Part shown: one piece after another, positions 19,925 to 29,323 of the stretch
How the letters are laid out: each line of letters opens with the position of its first letter
Numbering within the stretch: position 1 is the first letter of the stretch
Assembly: GCF_000709795.1 (NCBI RefSeq)
Contig: NZ_KL503805.1
Location: 117,488-181,487 of the forward strand
From: Bartonella bacilliformis Ver097
Lineage (GTDB): Bacteria > Pseudomonadota > Alphaproteobacteria > Rhizobiales > Rhizobiaceae
DNA length: 64,000 nucleotides
Reading direction: 5' to 3'
Notes under the pieces: generated by a model
Told to the model about the DNA's origin: nothing
Databases searched by the model: none
The model's input: the letters and a program-made list of their open reading frames with translations, nothing else
Made by a program: the position numbers and the translations under genes

Positions 19925-20878
19925 CTATGGTAATGTGTGACTAGCAGCAGTCAAAATCCGTAAAACAGCAATAGCGTCATCACCATCTGTACGAGGCGAT
20001 TGACGTGTCTCGATACAATGGAGAAAATGCTGTAATTCACGGGTGAGCGGTAAATCTTCACAAAGTCCGATATAATTCAATTCGTTAACATTAAAAGCCC
20101 TCTCTTTACCCTCCTGCCAAACAGAAAAATGACGAAATGCTAATTTACGGCTCCAAGGTTCCATATCATCAAAGATAAGCATAGCCTTTGTACCAACAAC
20201 CGTTAAACGCCTTTCACGATAAGGACAAAAGCGTGAAGTAAAAAGATGGCTACGTATACCATTTGGAAACATCATATGAATATGCGCAAAATCAGAAAGC
20301 TGTTCAATTACTGCAGCTCCCTCTCCTCGAACCTCGGAAGGGCCACATCCTGTCAAAGCTAAAATCATTGAAAGATCATGAGGTGCTAAATCCCATAAAG
20401 CATCACTCTGCGCATGAAACTTTCCAAAGCCTAATCGATGAGAATAAATGTAACGTACATCACCGAGTTCTCCACTTTCCACAAATTCGCACATTTTTTC
20501 AAAAGCAGGATGGAAACGCAAAACATGACCGACCATAAAAACCCGTCCATATTTGCTAGCAGCCTGTACCTGATTCTCAGCATCAGTTACATTCAAGGCA
20601 ATTGGCTTTTCAACCAAAACATCTTTGCCACTTCTAGTAGCACGCAAAACATTTTCTGTATGAAATTGTGGAGGCAATGCTAATACCAGCGCATCAATAT
20701 CGATACGAGCAAAAAGATCGTCGGGTGCAATAGCCTCAACACCATGCACATTTGCTAAATCCGCAGCACAACCAAAATCAACATCAGATACCGCAACTAA
20801 AGCCCCAAGATTTTTCAGTGTTCGTACATGATTACTACCCCAATAACCGCATCCCAAAACCGCTACACGTGGCGCCAT
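19925..20878 (-). CDS. Gfo/Idh/MocA-family oxidoreductase
   Basis: 317 residues. Rossmann motif AVLGCGYWGSNHVRTL at the N-terminus, the EKPIALN catalytic segment (E-K-P Lys) near residue 90, and a C-terminal alpha/beta domain. The closest functional type I recognise is the WlbA-like dehydrogenase that oxidises the C3 position of a nucleotide sugar before transamination. The aminotransferase directly downstream supports this, but the sugar is not known. Confidence 0.85.
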   Translation of the reverse strand: MAPRVAVLGCGYWGSNHVRTLKNLGALVAVSDVDFGCAADLANVHGVEAIAPDDLFARIDIDALVLALPPQFHTENVLRATRSGKDVLVEKPIALNVTDAENQVQAASKYGRVFMVGHVLRFHPAFEKMCEFVESGELGDVRYIYSHRLGFGKFHAQSDALWDLAPHDLSMILALTGCGPSEVRGEGAAVIEQLSDFAHIHMMFPNGIRSHLFTSRFCPYRERRLTVVGTKAMLIFDDMEPWSRKLAFRHFSVWQEGKERAFNVNELNYIGLCEDLPLTRELQHFLHCIETRQSPRTDGDDAIAVLRILTAASHTLP

Positions 20879-20977
20879 TTTTATGCCTTATCCTGTAAAC
20901 TGTATGAAAATTACACTTCTATTTCTTCCATATCGAGGATAGAATAGAATGACAAGAGAAAAGCTTAAAAACGGCGC

Positions 20978-21006
20978 TTGACATCTTACTATTCTACCTC
21001 TTATAT
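20978..21006 (+). promoter_or_regulatory. Promoter of tRNA-Met
   Basis: TTGACA (20978-20983), 17-base spacer, TTATAT (21001-21006), about 40 bases before the tRNA. The preceding C gives the CTTGAC form typical of alphaproteobacterial strong promoters. Confidence 0.7.
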
Positions 21007-21049
21007 CCGGCAAAGAATAAGGTACTTTGTGTAGTGCCTTTCTTATGTT

Positions 21050-21125
21050 GGCGGAGTAGCTCAGTAGGTTAGAGCAGAGGAATCATAATCCTTGTGTCGG
21101 GGGTTCAAATCCCTCCTCCGCTACC
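21050..21125 (+). tRNA. tRNA-Met (anticodon CAT)
   Basis: Full cloverleaf: acceptor GGCGGAG with CTCCGCT, D arm GCTCAG...GAGC, anticodon CAT at 21084-21086, and T arm GGGGGTTCAAATCCCTC. The body and the AATCATAATCC anticodon arm match elongator Met tRNAs. The 3' end reads ACC followed by G, so CCA is completed post-transcriptionally. Phage tail remnants begin about 380 bases downstream. Confidence 0.93.
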
Positions 21126-21503
21126 GATTTCTTTTTATCGGTTGTAGCTTGCCAGCATTTTGTATCAATTTATTTTTTTTCAAAGAGCCTTCAAGGGGCT
21201 CTTAAAGGGTCCTCAGAGATCTTTCAAAAGTTGTTTAAAACTCTTCAACGGATCTTTTCTCTTTTGCTAAAATTGTCATTGGGAATGATGAATGCCTTAG
21301 AAAAAAGCATATCATTGAAAAAGAGAAGAACTTCCCTTTTCACTCAACTCTAATCTGAAAACGCACTAAATTGCTTAGTTGAGCAATAGGGTAAACTTTC
21401 CCCTATTGCTCTAGTGTGCATCATCACTTACCTATCAAAGGGATAAGTTGCCCCTTTAAGTGTCTGTTTCTACCAAGTTTCATTTCTCCCTATTTCCTTG
21501 CCC
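21126..21503. other. Intergenic region after tRNA-Met with inverted repeats
   Basis: No gene seen. It contains AAGAGCC/GGCTCTT (21183-21211), a perfect 11-bp inverted repeat at 21381-21391/21401-21411, and AAAGGG/CCCTTT near 21438-21457. The stretch T8-CAAAGAGCCTTCAA at 21173-21194 resembles one at 23260-23280, on the other side of the phage remnant. Confidence 0.45.
21381..21411. repeat. Perfect 11-bp inverted repeat
   Basis: GAGCAATAGGG and CCCTATTGCTC are separated by nine bases. Neither strand has a U-tract after the stem, so a simple terminator is unlikely. It lies between tRNA-Met and the tail-gene remnants. Confidence 0.6.
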
Positions 21504-21978
21504 TTATTCGACGCTTTTAGGGTAATGACTATCGTATAGCCCGCTTTTTTTCTCATAGAGATGGATAACGGTTGCAACTTTCCATAAACCATTAATTTTG
21601 CTACGAACCCCTTGTAACATGGGAAACTGAGCGGCTAATAATGTCGTGGTCTTTACTAGTACTGATAATCACTATGGATCCATGCAACAAAGCACCATAA
21701 GTATGATCATTAATCCAACGCAGCATCTGAACGGATTTGGCACTTCGAATGGTTTTAGTGATGGTGTCAATAGCTTCACGATCACCAAACTTTTCCGGAA
21801 ATAACACACCATAAATAAGTTTAGGATCATTGCTATAGCCGGTCAATTGTAACCCAGAAGCACTATCGAAATTCTCCATCGCAACCCATGAGGCAGAAAA
21901 CTCTTCCTTGAACGATTGAAAATTAAGCCAATCAACATAAAATTGATGTGATCCTAACATCATGAGAAGATCTTTCAT
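21504..21978 (-). pseudogene. Phage tail protein, P2 GpU-like (frameshifted C-terminus)
   Basis: The main frame runs from ATG 21978 (AGGAG seven bases upstream) to a stop at 21601, 125 residues. It begins MKDLLMMLGSHQF and holds the GpU-type GVLFPEKFGD...IDTITKTIR segment. One base beyond the stop, another frame continues as KINGLWKVATVIHLYEKKSG to 21504, as expected if a single-base change cut the C-terminus. P2 GpU is a tail tip/terminator protein. Orientation and order (tape measure then U) match P2-like tails. Confidence 0.6.
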
Positions 21979-22246
21979 TGCCTTTCTCCTATCATTCTGT
22001 CTCTCCATGTAACGCATTGGCTTGCGTGCGTTGAAGAACATGACGGACCGCACGACCGGTAGCCACAGGATCACGCACCTCATTCACATGCACCGTGATA
22101 TTTTGATGGTAATAAACGGATAAACGGTCTTAGTCTTTCTCTCTCCTTTCTGTTGCAGAAAGAGGCATTAAGATGAGCACTAACCCATTGTGCAAGAGGT
22201 TAAAGAGGTATTCCTCCTCTAAGCCAACTGGGAAAAGAAAGAGGTT

Positions 22247-22551
22247 CTATAAATCAACCATACCAATCCATTCTTTGATATGATGTGATAAAGATTGAAA
22301 GAAATCAGCCAAGTGCGTGAGAGAACATAAAACCGTCAACAATCCAATTGCTAACTCCTCCTCTATCTGTTCCATACCAACCTTGGCATCCTCAGAAAAC
22401 TTTTTCCGAGTAAAAAATTTTTTAACCAGCTCCAAAAGTTCGTTAAGCTTTTCTTGCACTCATCCCATAGATTTTCAAACCATTGGGCACTCAATCCAAG
22501 ACCTTGTTTGAACTTTTGCCAAGAGAAAGCAGCGGCATGAACTCTTTCCAT
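22247..22551 (-). pseudogene. Phage tail tape-measure protein, C-terminal remnant
   Basis: Two overlapping minus-strand frames, 22363-22551 (AAAFSWQKFKQGLGLSAQWF) and 22247-22459 (MQEKLNELLELVKKFFTRKK to a stop), read as one helical protein after a frameshift near 22450. The W-Q-K-F-K-Q-G-L...W-F-E-N-L-W-D-E pattern is typical of P2-like tape-measure C-termini, and the GpU-like gene lies just downstream. Everything upstream of this tail is gone. Confidence 0.55.
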
Positions 22552-22869
22552 TTAGCAATGGTTGCTATATCGGCACCTCAAAAACTGAAAACCGAATTAA
22601 CAAAGCGGTTATTGAAGTACGACGTATTCTTGGTTTTACGCAGCGCAAGCCATTTACTAAACGTCTTGCGATACCCAAAGTATGATTACAATTATAAAAC
22701 TGATTTACGCGAACCACCTGCGTTAACGTTGACAATTTATAAAAGTATTTGTGATATAGTCAGGAATTGGCTTCTCACTGGATAAAGTGAAATATTTACG
22801 GATATAGCAAAAAGGCGAAAGCAGCGAGTTTTAAACCGCAAGCTATCCCTGTTAGGCGAAAAAGCTTAG
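22552..22869. other. Decayed sequence of unknown origin
   Basis: On the plus strand a short open stretch encodes KTENRINKAVIEVRRILGF and stops at about 22683; further coding-like pieces follow in the same direction, broken by stops. I do not recognise the protein. Given the neighbours it is probably another phage gene fragment. Confidence 0.3.
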
Positions 22870-23040
22870 ATGTTTGATTATACAACCTATCATGATACAA
22901 AAATAAAACCCCCTCCTCAAGATATAGCGAAATTAGCGGCTAAACTCTATGGAAAGTTACAAAAATTTGTTCAAAATATCAACAACATAGAAAAAATTAA
23001 GAAAATTTTACTGCTTCTAAAACTTCATTTAAAATGTTAA
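22870..23040 (+). CDS. Small hypothetical ORF in phage remnant
   Basis: 56 codons starting MFDYTTYHDTKIKPPPQDI and ending in a Lys/Leu-rich helix. No recognisable domain and no strong ribosome site. It may be the tail of a decayed phage gene rather than a functional protein. Confidence 0.22.
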   Translation: MFDYTTYHDTKIKPPPQDIAKLAAKLYGKLQKFVQNINNIEKIKKILLLLKLHLKC

Positions 23041-23523
23041 ATTAAAGTTGAAAAAGTACATCTAGTCACGACACAAGATATGACTTAATACTCCTTCTAA
23101 AATGGAAAATGTAAGCGCATTTTTTTACATTTAAAAATAATTAATATATTGTTTTTAAAATATTATATCTGAATAAAAATAAAAACACTTACTACCGAGC
23201 GTTTTTATTTTTTTTGTTATTTTAGGCTTATTTTGAAGTTCGTTTCACTTCTTGCTTAATTTTTTTCAAAGAGCTTTCAAAAGCGGTTTTCTAGACTTCC
23301 AAAACCTTTTCTCTTTTTTACCATTGAAGCGCACTTTTTTCTGATTTTTGGTGTCAAAATCCAATCTGACAAAGTGCGCATTTAATGGCGAAAATTATAC
23401 ATAGAAACAATAGATTATCATTTATTCCTATCTCATCCTACTTCTTCCCACTTAGTACAAAATCTAATGTCGAACTACAGTGATCAGATAAAGGAAATCT
23501 CTCTCTTTCCCTTACGTTTATGT
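23041..23523. other. Intergenic region downstream of peptide transporter operon
   Basis: No gene. It holds an 8-bp inverted repeat AAATGTAA/TTACATTT (23107-23132), a bidirectional terminator-like hairpin (23179-23216), and the partial repeat of the tRNA-Met downstream sequence at 23260-23280. Confidence 0.4.
23179..23216. terminator. Bidirectional terminator-like hairpin
   Basis: ATAAAAACACT (23179-23189) faces AGCGTTTTTAT (23198-23208) with one A-C mismatch on the plus strand, or a G-U pair on the minus strand. T-runs follow in both directions. It could end the peptide transporter transcript (minus) and the phage-remnant side (plus). Confidence 0.5.
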
Positions 23524-24306
23524 TTAGAATTCTTCATCTTCATGAGCAATAGGCTCAATACTGGCTTTAAGAAACATTTTTGTATAATCATTCTGCGCGC
23601 GCAAATGGCGTAAATCATTATTGCTCAACTCCTCAAGAATAATCCCTTCATGCATAATTCCAACACGCTCACATATATGAGCAACAACAGAAAGATCATG
23701 GGATACCATCAAGTAGGTCAATTGTTTTTCTTTCCGTAATGATTTTAACAAATTTAAAATTTCAGCCTGCACCGATACATCTAATGCAGATGTTGGTTCA
23801 TCAAGTAATAAAACCTCTGGTTCAATAATCAGCGCACGTGCAAGAGCAACACGCTGGCGTTGCCCTCCAGATAGCTCATGCGGATAACGATAAAGAAATG
23901 AAGAACCCAAACCAACAGAATTTAAAATATCACACACCCGCTCTTTTTGATTATCCATATCATGAATCTCTAGAGATTCCCAAAGCACAGCATACACCAT
24001 TTTTCTTGGATGAAGTGAGGCATAAGGATCTTGAAATACCATCTGAACACAGCGTAAAAAATCTTTGTTTCTTTTCTGAGGAACAGCTGTTCCATTGAAA
24101 AGAAAAGACCCATTATAATTGGAAATACGCCCAACCAATGCATTCAAAATAGTTGATTTTCCACATCCTGATTCACCAATTAAACCATAAGCTTCACCGC
24201 GTTTAATATGAAAATTAACATCTTTAACAATTTCTGTGGTCTTATATCCACGCTTAAACGTTACAGACAAATTCAAAACATCAATAATATTTTCACGATT
24301 GCTCAC
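23524..24306 (-). CDS. Peptide ABC transporter ATP-binding protein (DppF/OppF-like)
   Basis: 260 residues. Walker A GESGCGKST, Q-loop in VFQDPYASLHPRK, signature LSGGQRQR, Walker B LLLDEPTSALD and switch His in VSHD. This is the last gene of an operon of two permeases and two ATPases for a peptide/nickel family importer. Its ATG overlaps the stop of the preceding ATPase gene by four bases. Confidence 0.94.
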   Translation of the reverse strand: MSNRENIIDVLNLSVTFKRGYKTTEIVKDVNFHIKRGEAYGLIGESGCGKSTILNALVGRISNYNGSFLFNGTAVPQKRNKDFLRCVQMVFQDPYASLHPRKMVYAVLWESLEIHDMDNQKERVCDILNSVGLGSSFLYRYPHELSGGQRQRVALARALIIEPEVLLLDEPTSALDVSVQAEILNLLKSLRKEKQLTYLMVSHDLSVVAHICERVGIMHEGIILEELSNNDLRHLRAQNDYTKMFLKASIEPIAHEDEEF

Positions 24307-25178
24307 GGTCGAACTCCTTCAACACCATTAACAATCGTTGGACTATGCAACCAATCAGGATTTCGCTCAGGAACAGTTAAAACCTCAGCCGGATGATTAA
24401 GCCGCGGCATACTCGCTAACAAAGCCTTTGTATAAGGATGACATGCATGAGACAAATCACTCGCAGGCAATTCTTCTAAGATACGACCAGCATACATCAC
24501 TAAAACACGATCACAAAAATCAGCAATTAAATTCAAATCATGACTGATGAAAATAAGCCCAGTTCCAAATTGTGTAACAAGCTCATCCAATATTGTTAAA
24601 ACCTGATATCGTATTGTAACATCAAGTGCAGATGTTGGCTCATCTGCAATAATTAAATCAGGCTTAGGGATAAGCATCATGGCAATCATAACCCGCTGCC
24701 CCATTCCACCTGATACCTCATGAGGAAATAACTGCATAACATGTTCAGGATTGCGAATATGAACAGATTCCAACATAGAAATTGTTTTTTCCCACGCTTC
24801 CACTTTCGAAACACGATAATGAATACGGTAAGCTTCTACAATCTGGTCCCCAATTCGGATTAACGGGTTAAGCGAATATTTGGGATCTTGTAAAATCATT
24901 GAAATACGTCTTCCTCGAATCTTACGCATTTGAGGTTCACTCGCAGCTAACAAATCAACATTGTCAAAATTCATCTTTTTGGCTTTAACAATTGCTGAAC
25001 TTGGATTGAGTTTCAAAATTGCGCGCCCGGTCATTGATTTTCCGGACCCAGACTCTCCAACAATACCAATTTTTTCTTTTCCTAAAGAAAAGCTAACACC
25101 CCGCACAACATCTACAACGCCACGTGTTGTAGGAAATGAAATGCGCAAATCTTCTATTTCTAATAAATTTTTATCCAT
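24303..25178 (-). CDS. Peptide ABC transporter ATP-binding protein (DppD/OppD-like)
   Basis: About 291 residues. Walker A GESGSGKSMT, signature VSGGMGQRV, Walker B LIIADEPTSALD, and the C-terminal oligopeptide-transporter segment (HPYTKALLASMP...VPERNPDW) that separates DppD/F proteins from other ATPases. I chose the ATG at 25178 (MDKNLLEIEDL) because it overlaps the permease stop in the usual coupled manner; an upstream ATG at 25208 lies inside the permease gene. Confidence 0.93.
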   Translation of the reverse strand: MDKNLLEIEDLRISFPTTRGVVDVVRGVSFSLGKEKIGIVGESGSGKSMTGRAILKLNPSSAIVKAKKMNFDNVDLLAASEPQMRKIRGRRISMILQDPKYSLNPLIRIGDQIVEAYRIHYRVSKVEAWEKTISMLESVHIRNPEHVMQLFPHEVSGGMGQRVMIAMMLIPKPDLIIADEPTSALDVTIRYQVLTILDELVTQFGTGLIFISHDLNLIADFCDRVLVMYAGRILEELPASDLSHACHPYTKALLASMPRLNHPAEVLTVPERNPDWLHSPTIVNGVEGVRP

Positions 25179-26106
25179 TGCGTGGATCCAATATATCGCG
25201 AAGTCCATCTCCTAAAAGATTAAAAGCAAGGCTTGTCAACAATATTGCACAGCCTGGAACAGCTGCCAACCACCAACTGGTCATCATAAATTCACGGCCA
25301 GTTGAAAGCATTGCACCCCATTCAGGACTTGGTGGTTGAGCTCCCAGTCCCAAAAAGCCAAGACCAGCAGCTGTTAAAATGACTGCAGACATATTCAATG
25401 CCAATCGTACAATAACTGAGGGAATACACATTGGTGCAACATGAAATAAAATAATTCGCCAAGAAGATGCACCCTGCAAAGCCAAGGCGGAAACATAATC
25501 AGATGAGCGTATCATCAAAGTTTCTGCACGTGCTAAACGTGCTATTGGTGGCCATGTTACGATGGAAATCGCAATTGCAGCATTTTCAATGCCAGGTCCC
25601 AAAGCCGCCGCAAACGCGAGTGCTAAAATCAAACTTGGAAAAGCAAAAAAAATATCAACAATACGCATTAAAACAATATCAACCCATCCCCCTATGTAAC
25701 CAGATGCAGTGCCCACAATCAATCCCACTGGTCCGACAATAATCGTCGTTAGAAAAACAGTATAAAGAGTGATACGCGCACCAAAAATTAACCGACTAAA
25801 AACATCACGTCCTAATTCATCTGTTCCCAGATAATGCAACATAGATGGTGGCTGCAATCGAAAGAAAAGGTTACTGCTTACAATATCATGAGTAGCCATC
25901 CAAGGTGCGAAGATCGCACATAAAATAATAGCACAGATGATAACTAAGCCAAATACAGCTGAAAAATTGCAACAAAATTTAACAAATGAATGATAAAATC
26001 TTTGTATATTCGCTTGAATTGCTGACTGTGGAACATCCTCCTTTAACCAACGTTTCAAAGAAAATGATGCTTGTGATCCATCATTATTAGTAAGTGTCAT
26101 AGTCAA
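25171..26106 (-). CDS. Peptide ABC transporter permease (DppC/OppC-like)
   Basis: 311 residues with about six membrane helices and the EAA-loop region (ALALQGASSWRIILFHVAPMCIP). The N-terminal extension of about 50 residues, then HYLGTDELGRDVFSRLIFGAR, is typical of DppC permeases. It overlaps both flanking genes by a few bases, so the operon is translationally coupled. Confidence 0.93.
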   Translation of the reverse strand: MTMTLTNNDGSQASFSLKRWLKEDVPQSAIQANIQRFYHSFVKFCCNFSAVFGLVIICAIILCAIFAPWMATHDIVSSNLFFRLQPPSMLHYLGTDELGRDVFSRLIFGARITLYTVFLTTIIVGPVGLIVGTASGYIGGWVDIVLMRIVDIFFAFPSLILALAFAAALGPGIENAAIAISIVTWPPIARLARAETLMIRSSDYVSALALQGASSWRIILFHVAPMCIPSVIVRLALNMSAVILTAAGLGFLGLGAQPPSPEWGAMLSTGREFMMTSWWLAAVPGCAILLTSLAFNLLGDGLRDILDPRNG

Positions 26107-27176
26107 CGTGTCCTTGGATCAAAGATGCGATAAAGCAAATCGGAAAGTAAATTAATGGAGATAAAGAGGCATCCTACAAGTAACGTGCAACCTAAAACTG
26201 CATTCATATCTCCTGCTAAAAGTGCATTGGTCAAATAACGCCCAAAACCAGGCCAAGCAAAAACCGTTTCTGTTAAAACAGCACCTTCTAATAAAAAAGC
26301 ATAAGAAAGCCCAACGACAGTAACAGTCTGAACAGAGACATTCCGAAAAGCATGGCTCCAAACTGTTCGTGCCCACGACAATCCTTTAACACGTGCTGTT
26401 ATAATATATTCCTGATTAAGCTGCTCGATCATAAATCCACGAACCATACGACTAATATAGGCCATACCCCCAAAAGCTAAAATTAAAGCAGGCATAATGA
26501 TATGACTAAAGGCATTGCCAAAAGCCTCCCATTGACCTTGCCTAGCGGTATCCCAAAGAAAAAATCCAGTTGTAGATTCAAAAGAATATTCATAAACAAA
26601 ATCAATACGCCCTGGCCCACCAATCCAACCAAGTTTCGCATAGAAGACCAACAAGGCCATTAATCCGAGCCAGAAAGTTGGTGTGGAATAACTCATTAAC
26701 GTAAAAATACGGACAAAATAATCAATCCATGAATTGCGGTACATTGCTGCAAAAACACCAAGTGGAATCCCTACACTCGTACTGATGATAATAGCAATTG
26801 TTGCAAGTTCTAATGTTGCAGGAAATACACGTATAATATCTGATAAAACAGGGCGCCCTGAAATTAAAGAATCCCCAAAATCAAACACAAAAATATTTCG
26901 GAGATAGTTCCAATATTGGACAATCAATGGCTGATCAAGACCCAATTTATGAAACATTATATCATAAGCTTCTTGACTAATATTATCACCAAGAACAGCA
27001 ATAACAGGATCTAAAGGGAGCAGACGACCAATGAAAAAAGTGATTGTTATCAAACCAAGCAACGTAACAAATATCGAGATAATCAGCCTTAATGACTTTA
27101 CAAAAAAAGCCCTTACATGCAGTGCTTGCTGCTTTTGTGATATAATTGTATCAACTTCTGAAGATGATAAAGTCAT
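26103..27176 (-). CDS. Peptide ABC transporter permease (DppB/OppB-like)
   Basis: 357 residues with about six helices. GLDQPLIVQYWNYL in the periplasmic loop, ARVKGLSWARTVWSHAFRN (EAA motif) and ETVFAWPGFGRYL near the end are DppB landmarks. A hydrophilic N-terminal tail of about 28 residues precedes the first helix. The binding-protein gene ends 118 bases upstream. Confidence 0.93.
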   Translation of the reverse strand: MTLSSSEVDTIISQKQQALHVRAFFVKSLRLIISIFVTLLGLITITFFIGRLLPLDPVIAVLGDNISQEAYDIMFHKLGLDQPLIVQYWNYLRNIFVFDFGDSLISGRPVLSDIIRVFPATLELATIAIIISTSVGIPLGVFAAMYRNSWIDYFVRIFTLMSYSTPTFWLGLMALLVFYAKLGWIGGPGRIDFVYEYSFESTTGFFLWDTARQGQWEAFGNAFSHIIMPALILAFGGMAYISRMVRGFMIEQLNQEYIITARVKGLSWARTVWSHAFRNVSVQTVTVVGLSYAFLLEGAVLTETVFAWPGFGRYLTNALLAGDMNAVLGCTLLVGCLFISINLLSDLLYRIFDPRTR

Positions 27177-27294
27177 TATAGTGATTTCCTAAATAATTAC
27201 GATACATAAGTCTGGTAACATTTTCTCCATAGAGTGAATATTTCAATCAAGCTTTAAAATAACTTTTTTGTATTTTATGTTGCTCAATATATGC

Positions 27295-28899
27295 TTATTT
27301 CTCAATTAAATTATAGAAAACGCGTGACATACCACCCCAACCCCATTTTTTCACCTCAGGCCCTACCCCAATAGTGTAATATGTTTGAAATAAATAAGCC
27401 ATAGGCCCATGATAAAGAACATAATTCTGTAGATCACGATACTGTTCAAAGCGCTTATGCTGATCTTTTTCAAACAAAGCATCCATCACCATTTTATTGA
27501 CTTTTTCATCATAATAGCCAGCACGCCAAGCTAAATACATCGTGTGCTTTTTGGTAAATGTTGGATCAGGATTAAATACATGACGTAATGAAGGAACATG
27601 TCCATCAGGATCAGATGTATTCCACCCCATAATAGCCATGTCATAATTTCCACTACGGACACGACTTAACAACTGAGCTTGTGCCATTCTTTCAATTTTG
27701 AGCTCAATACCAATTTTGCGTGCATTCTCTTGGATAAACTGCGCAACAGAAGACATATAGGTTAAACTGCCAATGAATAGATCCGCTTTGAAACCGTTAG
27801 GATAACCAGCTTCACTGATTAACTGTTTTGCCTTTTCTAAATCTAACTTAAACGGTGTTCCCTCTTTTTCATCCAAAGCGCCTAATACACCCAATGGCAT
27901 ATAACTTGCGCGAGGAACGCCAATTCCTTTTAAAACAGTTTTGCCAAGAGTGTCATAATCTACTAGATAACGGAGCGCTAATCTCACTTTTTCATTAGCT
28001 AAAATTGAATTCTTATTATTCAGTGATAAATAAATGGATTGCGGCCGCAAAGTACGTTCAACTCTAACAGGTCCTCCTTTCTTTTCAATGTCTAAAATAT
28101 CTTCTGAAGATAGATCACGCGCTACATCTACATCACCCTTTTCTAAGAGAAGCCTCTGACTTTCTGCTTCCGCTACATGGCGGATCAAGATCTGTTCAAT
28201 TTTTGGCTTTTCTCCCCAATAATGTTGTGTAGCTTCTAAAACTACCCTTTCTCCTGGATTCCAATTCACCAATTTATAAGGACCAACACAAGCTGAACGG
28301 GTAGCTAAATACTTATTCCCCATATCTCCATTAACAGCATTTTCTTCAAGTATTTTGCGATCAAGTAAAGCAGAAGAATAGGATTGTATTACTGAAGACA
28401 ATATAAGATAAAGAGGGTAAGGCTTATCAAATTTCATTTGTAAGGTCTTGTCATCGAGAGCCTTAATCTCAGTTTCAATATTTTCTTTTGTAAATCCATA
28501 ATCCATAAATGATTGAGCATAACTTAAGCCCAATTTAACAATCCGCTGGATTGACCAAGCAAGATCATATGCAGTTGCAACCCTTCCATCATTAAATTTT
28601 AAATCATCACGAAGATAAAAAACAACTACTTTTCCATCATCCAACACATCCCAAGATTCAGCCATCGCAGGACGAATTTTTTTAAGATCCTGCGGATCAA
28701 ATTGTACTAACGAACTGCACATATTGCCTAATAGTTCACTGGTTACAATTTCAACAGCTTGTGCTGGGTCAAAATGGCTAATCGCATCAATATTCCACGC
28801 CATCACCAATGTATTTCGGGGAATTTTACTCTGTGCTGTTGGCATCAATCCAAATAAAAAAACAATCGATTTTAATAAAGTATAAAAATTTTTAAACAT
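27295..28899 (-). CDS. ABC transporter substrate-binding protein, family 5 (copy 1)
   Basis: 534 residues with a signal peptide (FLFGLMPTAQS, cut near residue 24). The SBP_bac_5 fold is marked by AESWDVLDDGKVVVFYLRDDLKFNDGR near residues 95-125. It captures peptides or similar ligands in the periplasm for the permease pair downstream. Highly similar throughout to the next gene upstream (29324-30949), so the two are tandem paralogues, perhaps with different ligands. Confidence 0.92.
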   Translation of the reverse strand: MFKNFYTLLKSIVFLFGLMPTAQSKIPRNTLVMAWNIDAISHFDPAQAVEIVTSELLGNMCSSLVQFDPQDLKKIRPAMAESWDVLDDGKVVVFYLRDDLKFNDGRVATAYDLAWSIQRIVKLGLSYAQSFMDYGFTKENIETEIKALDDKTLQMKFDKPYPLYLILSSVIQSYSSALLDRKILEENAVNGDMGNKYLATRSACVGPYKLVNWNPGERVVLEATQHYWGEKPKIEQILIRHVAEAESQRLLLEKGDVDVARDLSSEDILDIEKKGGPVRVERTLRPQSIYLSLNNKNSILANEKVRLALRYLVDYDTLGKTVLKGIGVPRASYMPLGVLGALDEKEGTPFKLDLEKAKQLISEAGYPNGFKADLFIGSLTYMSSVAQFIQENARKIGIELKIERMAQAQLLSRVRSGNYDMAIMGWNTSDPDGHVPSLRHVFNPDPTFTKKHTMYLAWRAGYYDEKVNKMVMDALFEKDQHKRFEQYRDLQNYVLYHGPMAYLFQTYYTIGVGPEVKKWGWGGMSRVFYNLIEK

Positions 28900-29323
28900 T
28901 CTTTTGTACCTTTATTGCATTTCCTTTTTGAATTTCTTTTTATTATCCCCTATTCAACACCTATAATCTTTTTATTTTCTTTTCCACTAAAGTACAACAG
29001 ATTGAGTTTATTTCATCAATTAAAGTCAAAGCGTATTTTCAGTCTTCATGCCCGATTGAAATCGTAAATCCCCAATGAACATGATCAATCATTAGCACAA
29101 TACGCACAGATACACGCACCGCCATAATCATACTGGCAACATTCTTCAACAATGCACAAAGCCTACTTTAAATGAAAAATCCCTGGAAATTTTAAATATT
29201 CCCCCCTGCATGGCAATCGCATACTCTAAACTCTTCATGTAGAAGGAAACGGTCCACTCTGATCTCATGGACTTCATGAGATCAGCTTCACTTTTGTAAT
29301 TTACATGATAATTCAACATGCGC
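28900..29323. other. Intergenic region between the two binding-protein genes
   Basis: 424 bases. On the minus strand there are only short ORF pieces with no recognised homology, plus a strong hairpin at 29259-29285. It probably contains a promoter for copy 1 as well as a transcript end or processing site for copy 2. Confidence 0.45.
29259..29285 (-). terminator. Strong hairpin after binding-protein copy 2
   Basis: CTGATCTCATG and CATGAGATCAG form a perfect 11-bp stem with a five-base loop about 40 bases after the stop of the upstream gene. No U-tract follows directly, so it may be a processing or stabilising hairpin rather than a classical terminator. Confidence 0.45.

Noticed and set aside
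22483..22785. 100-codon plus-strand ORF
   Set aside because: Overlaps the minus-strand tape-measure remnant and resembles no protein; the adjacent frame has the more protein-like stretch.
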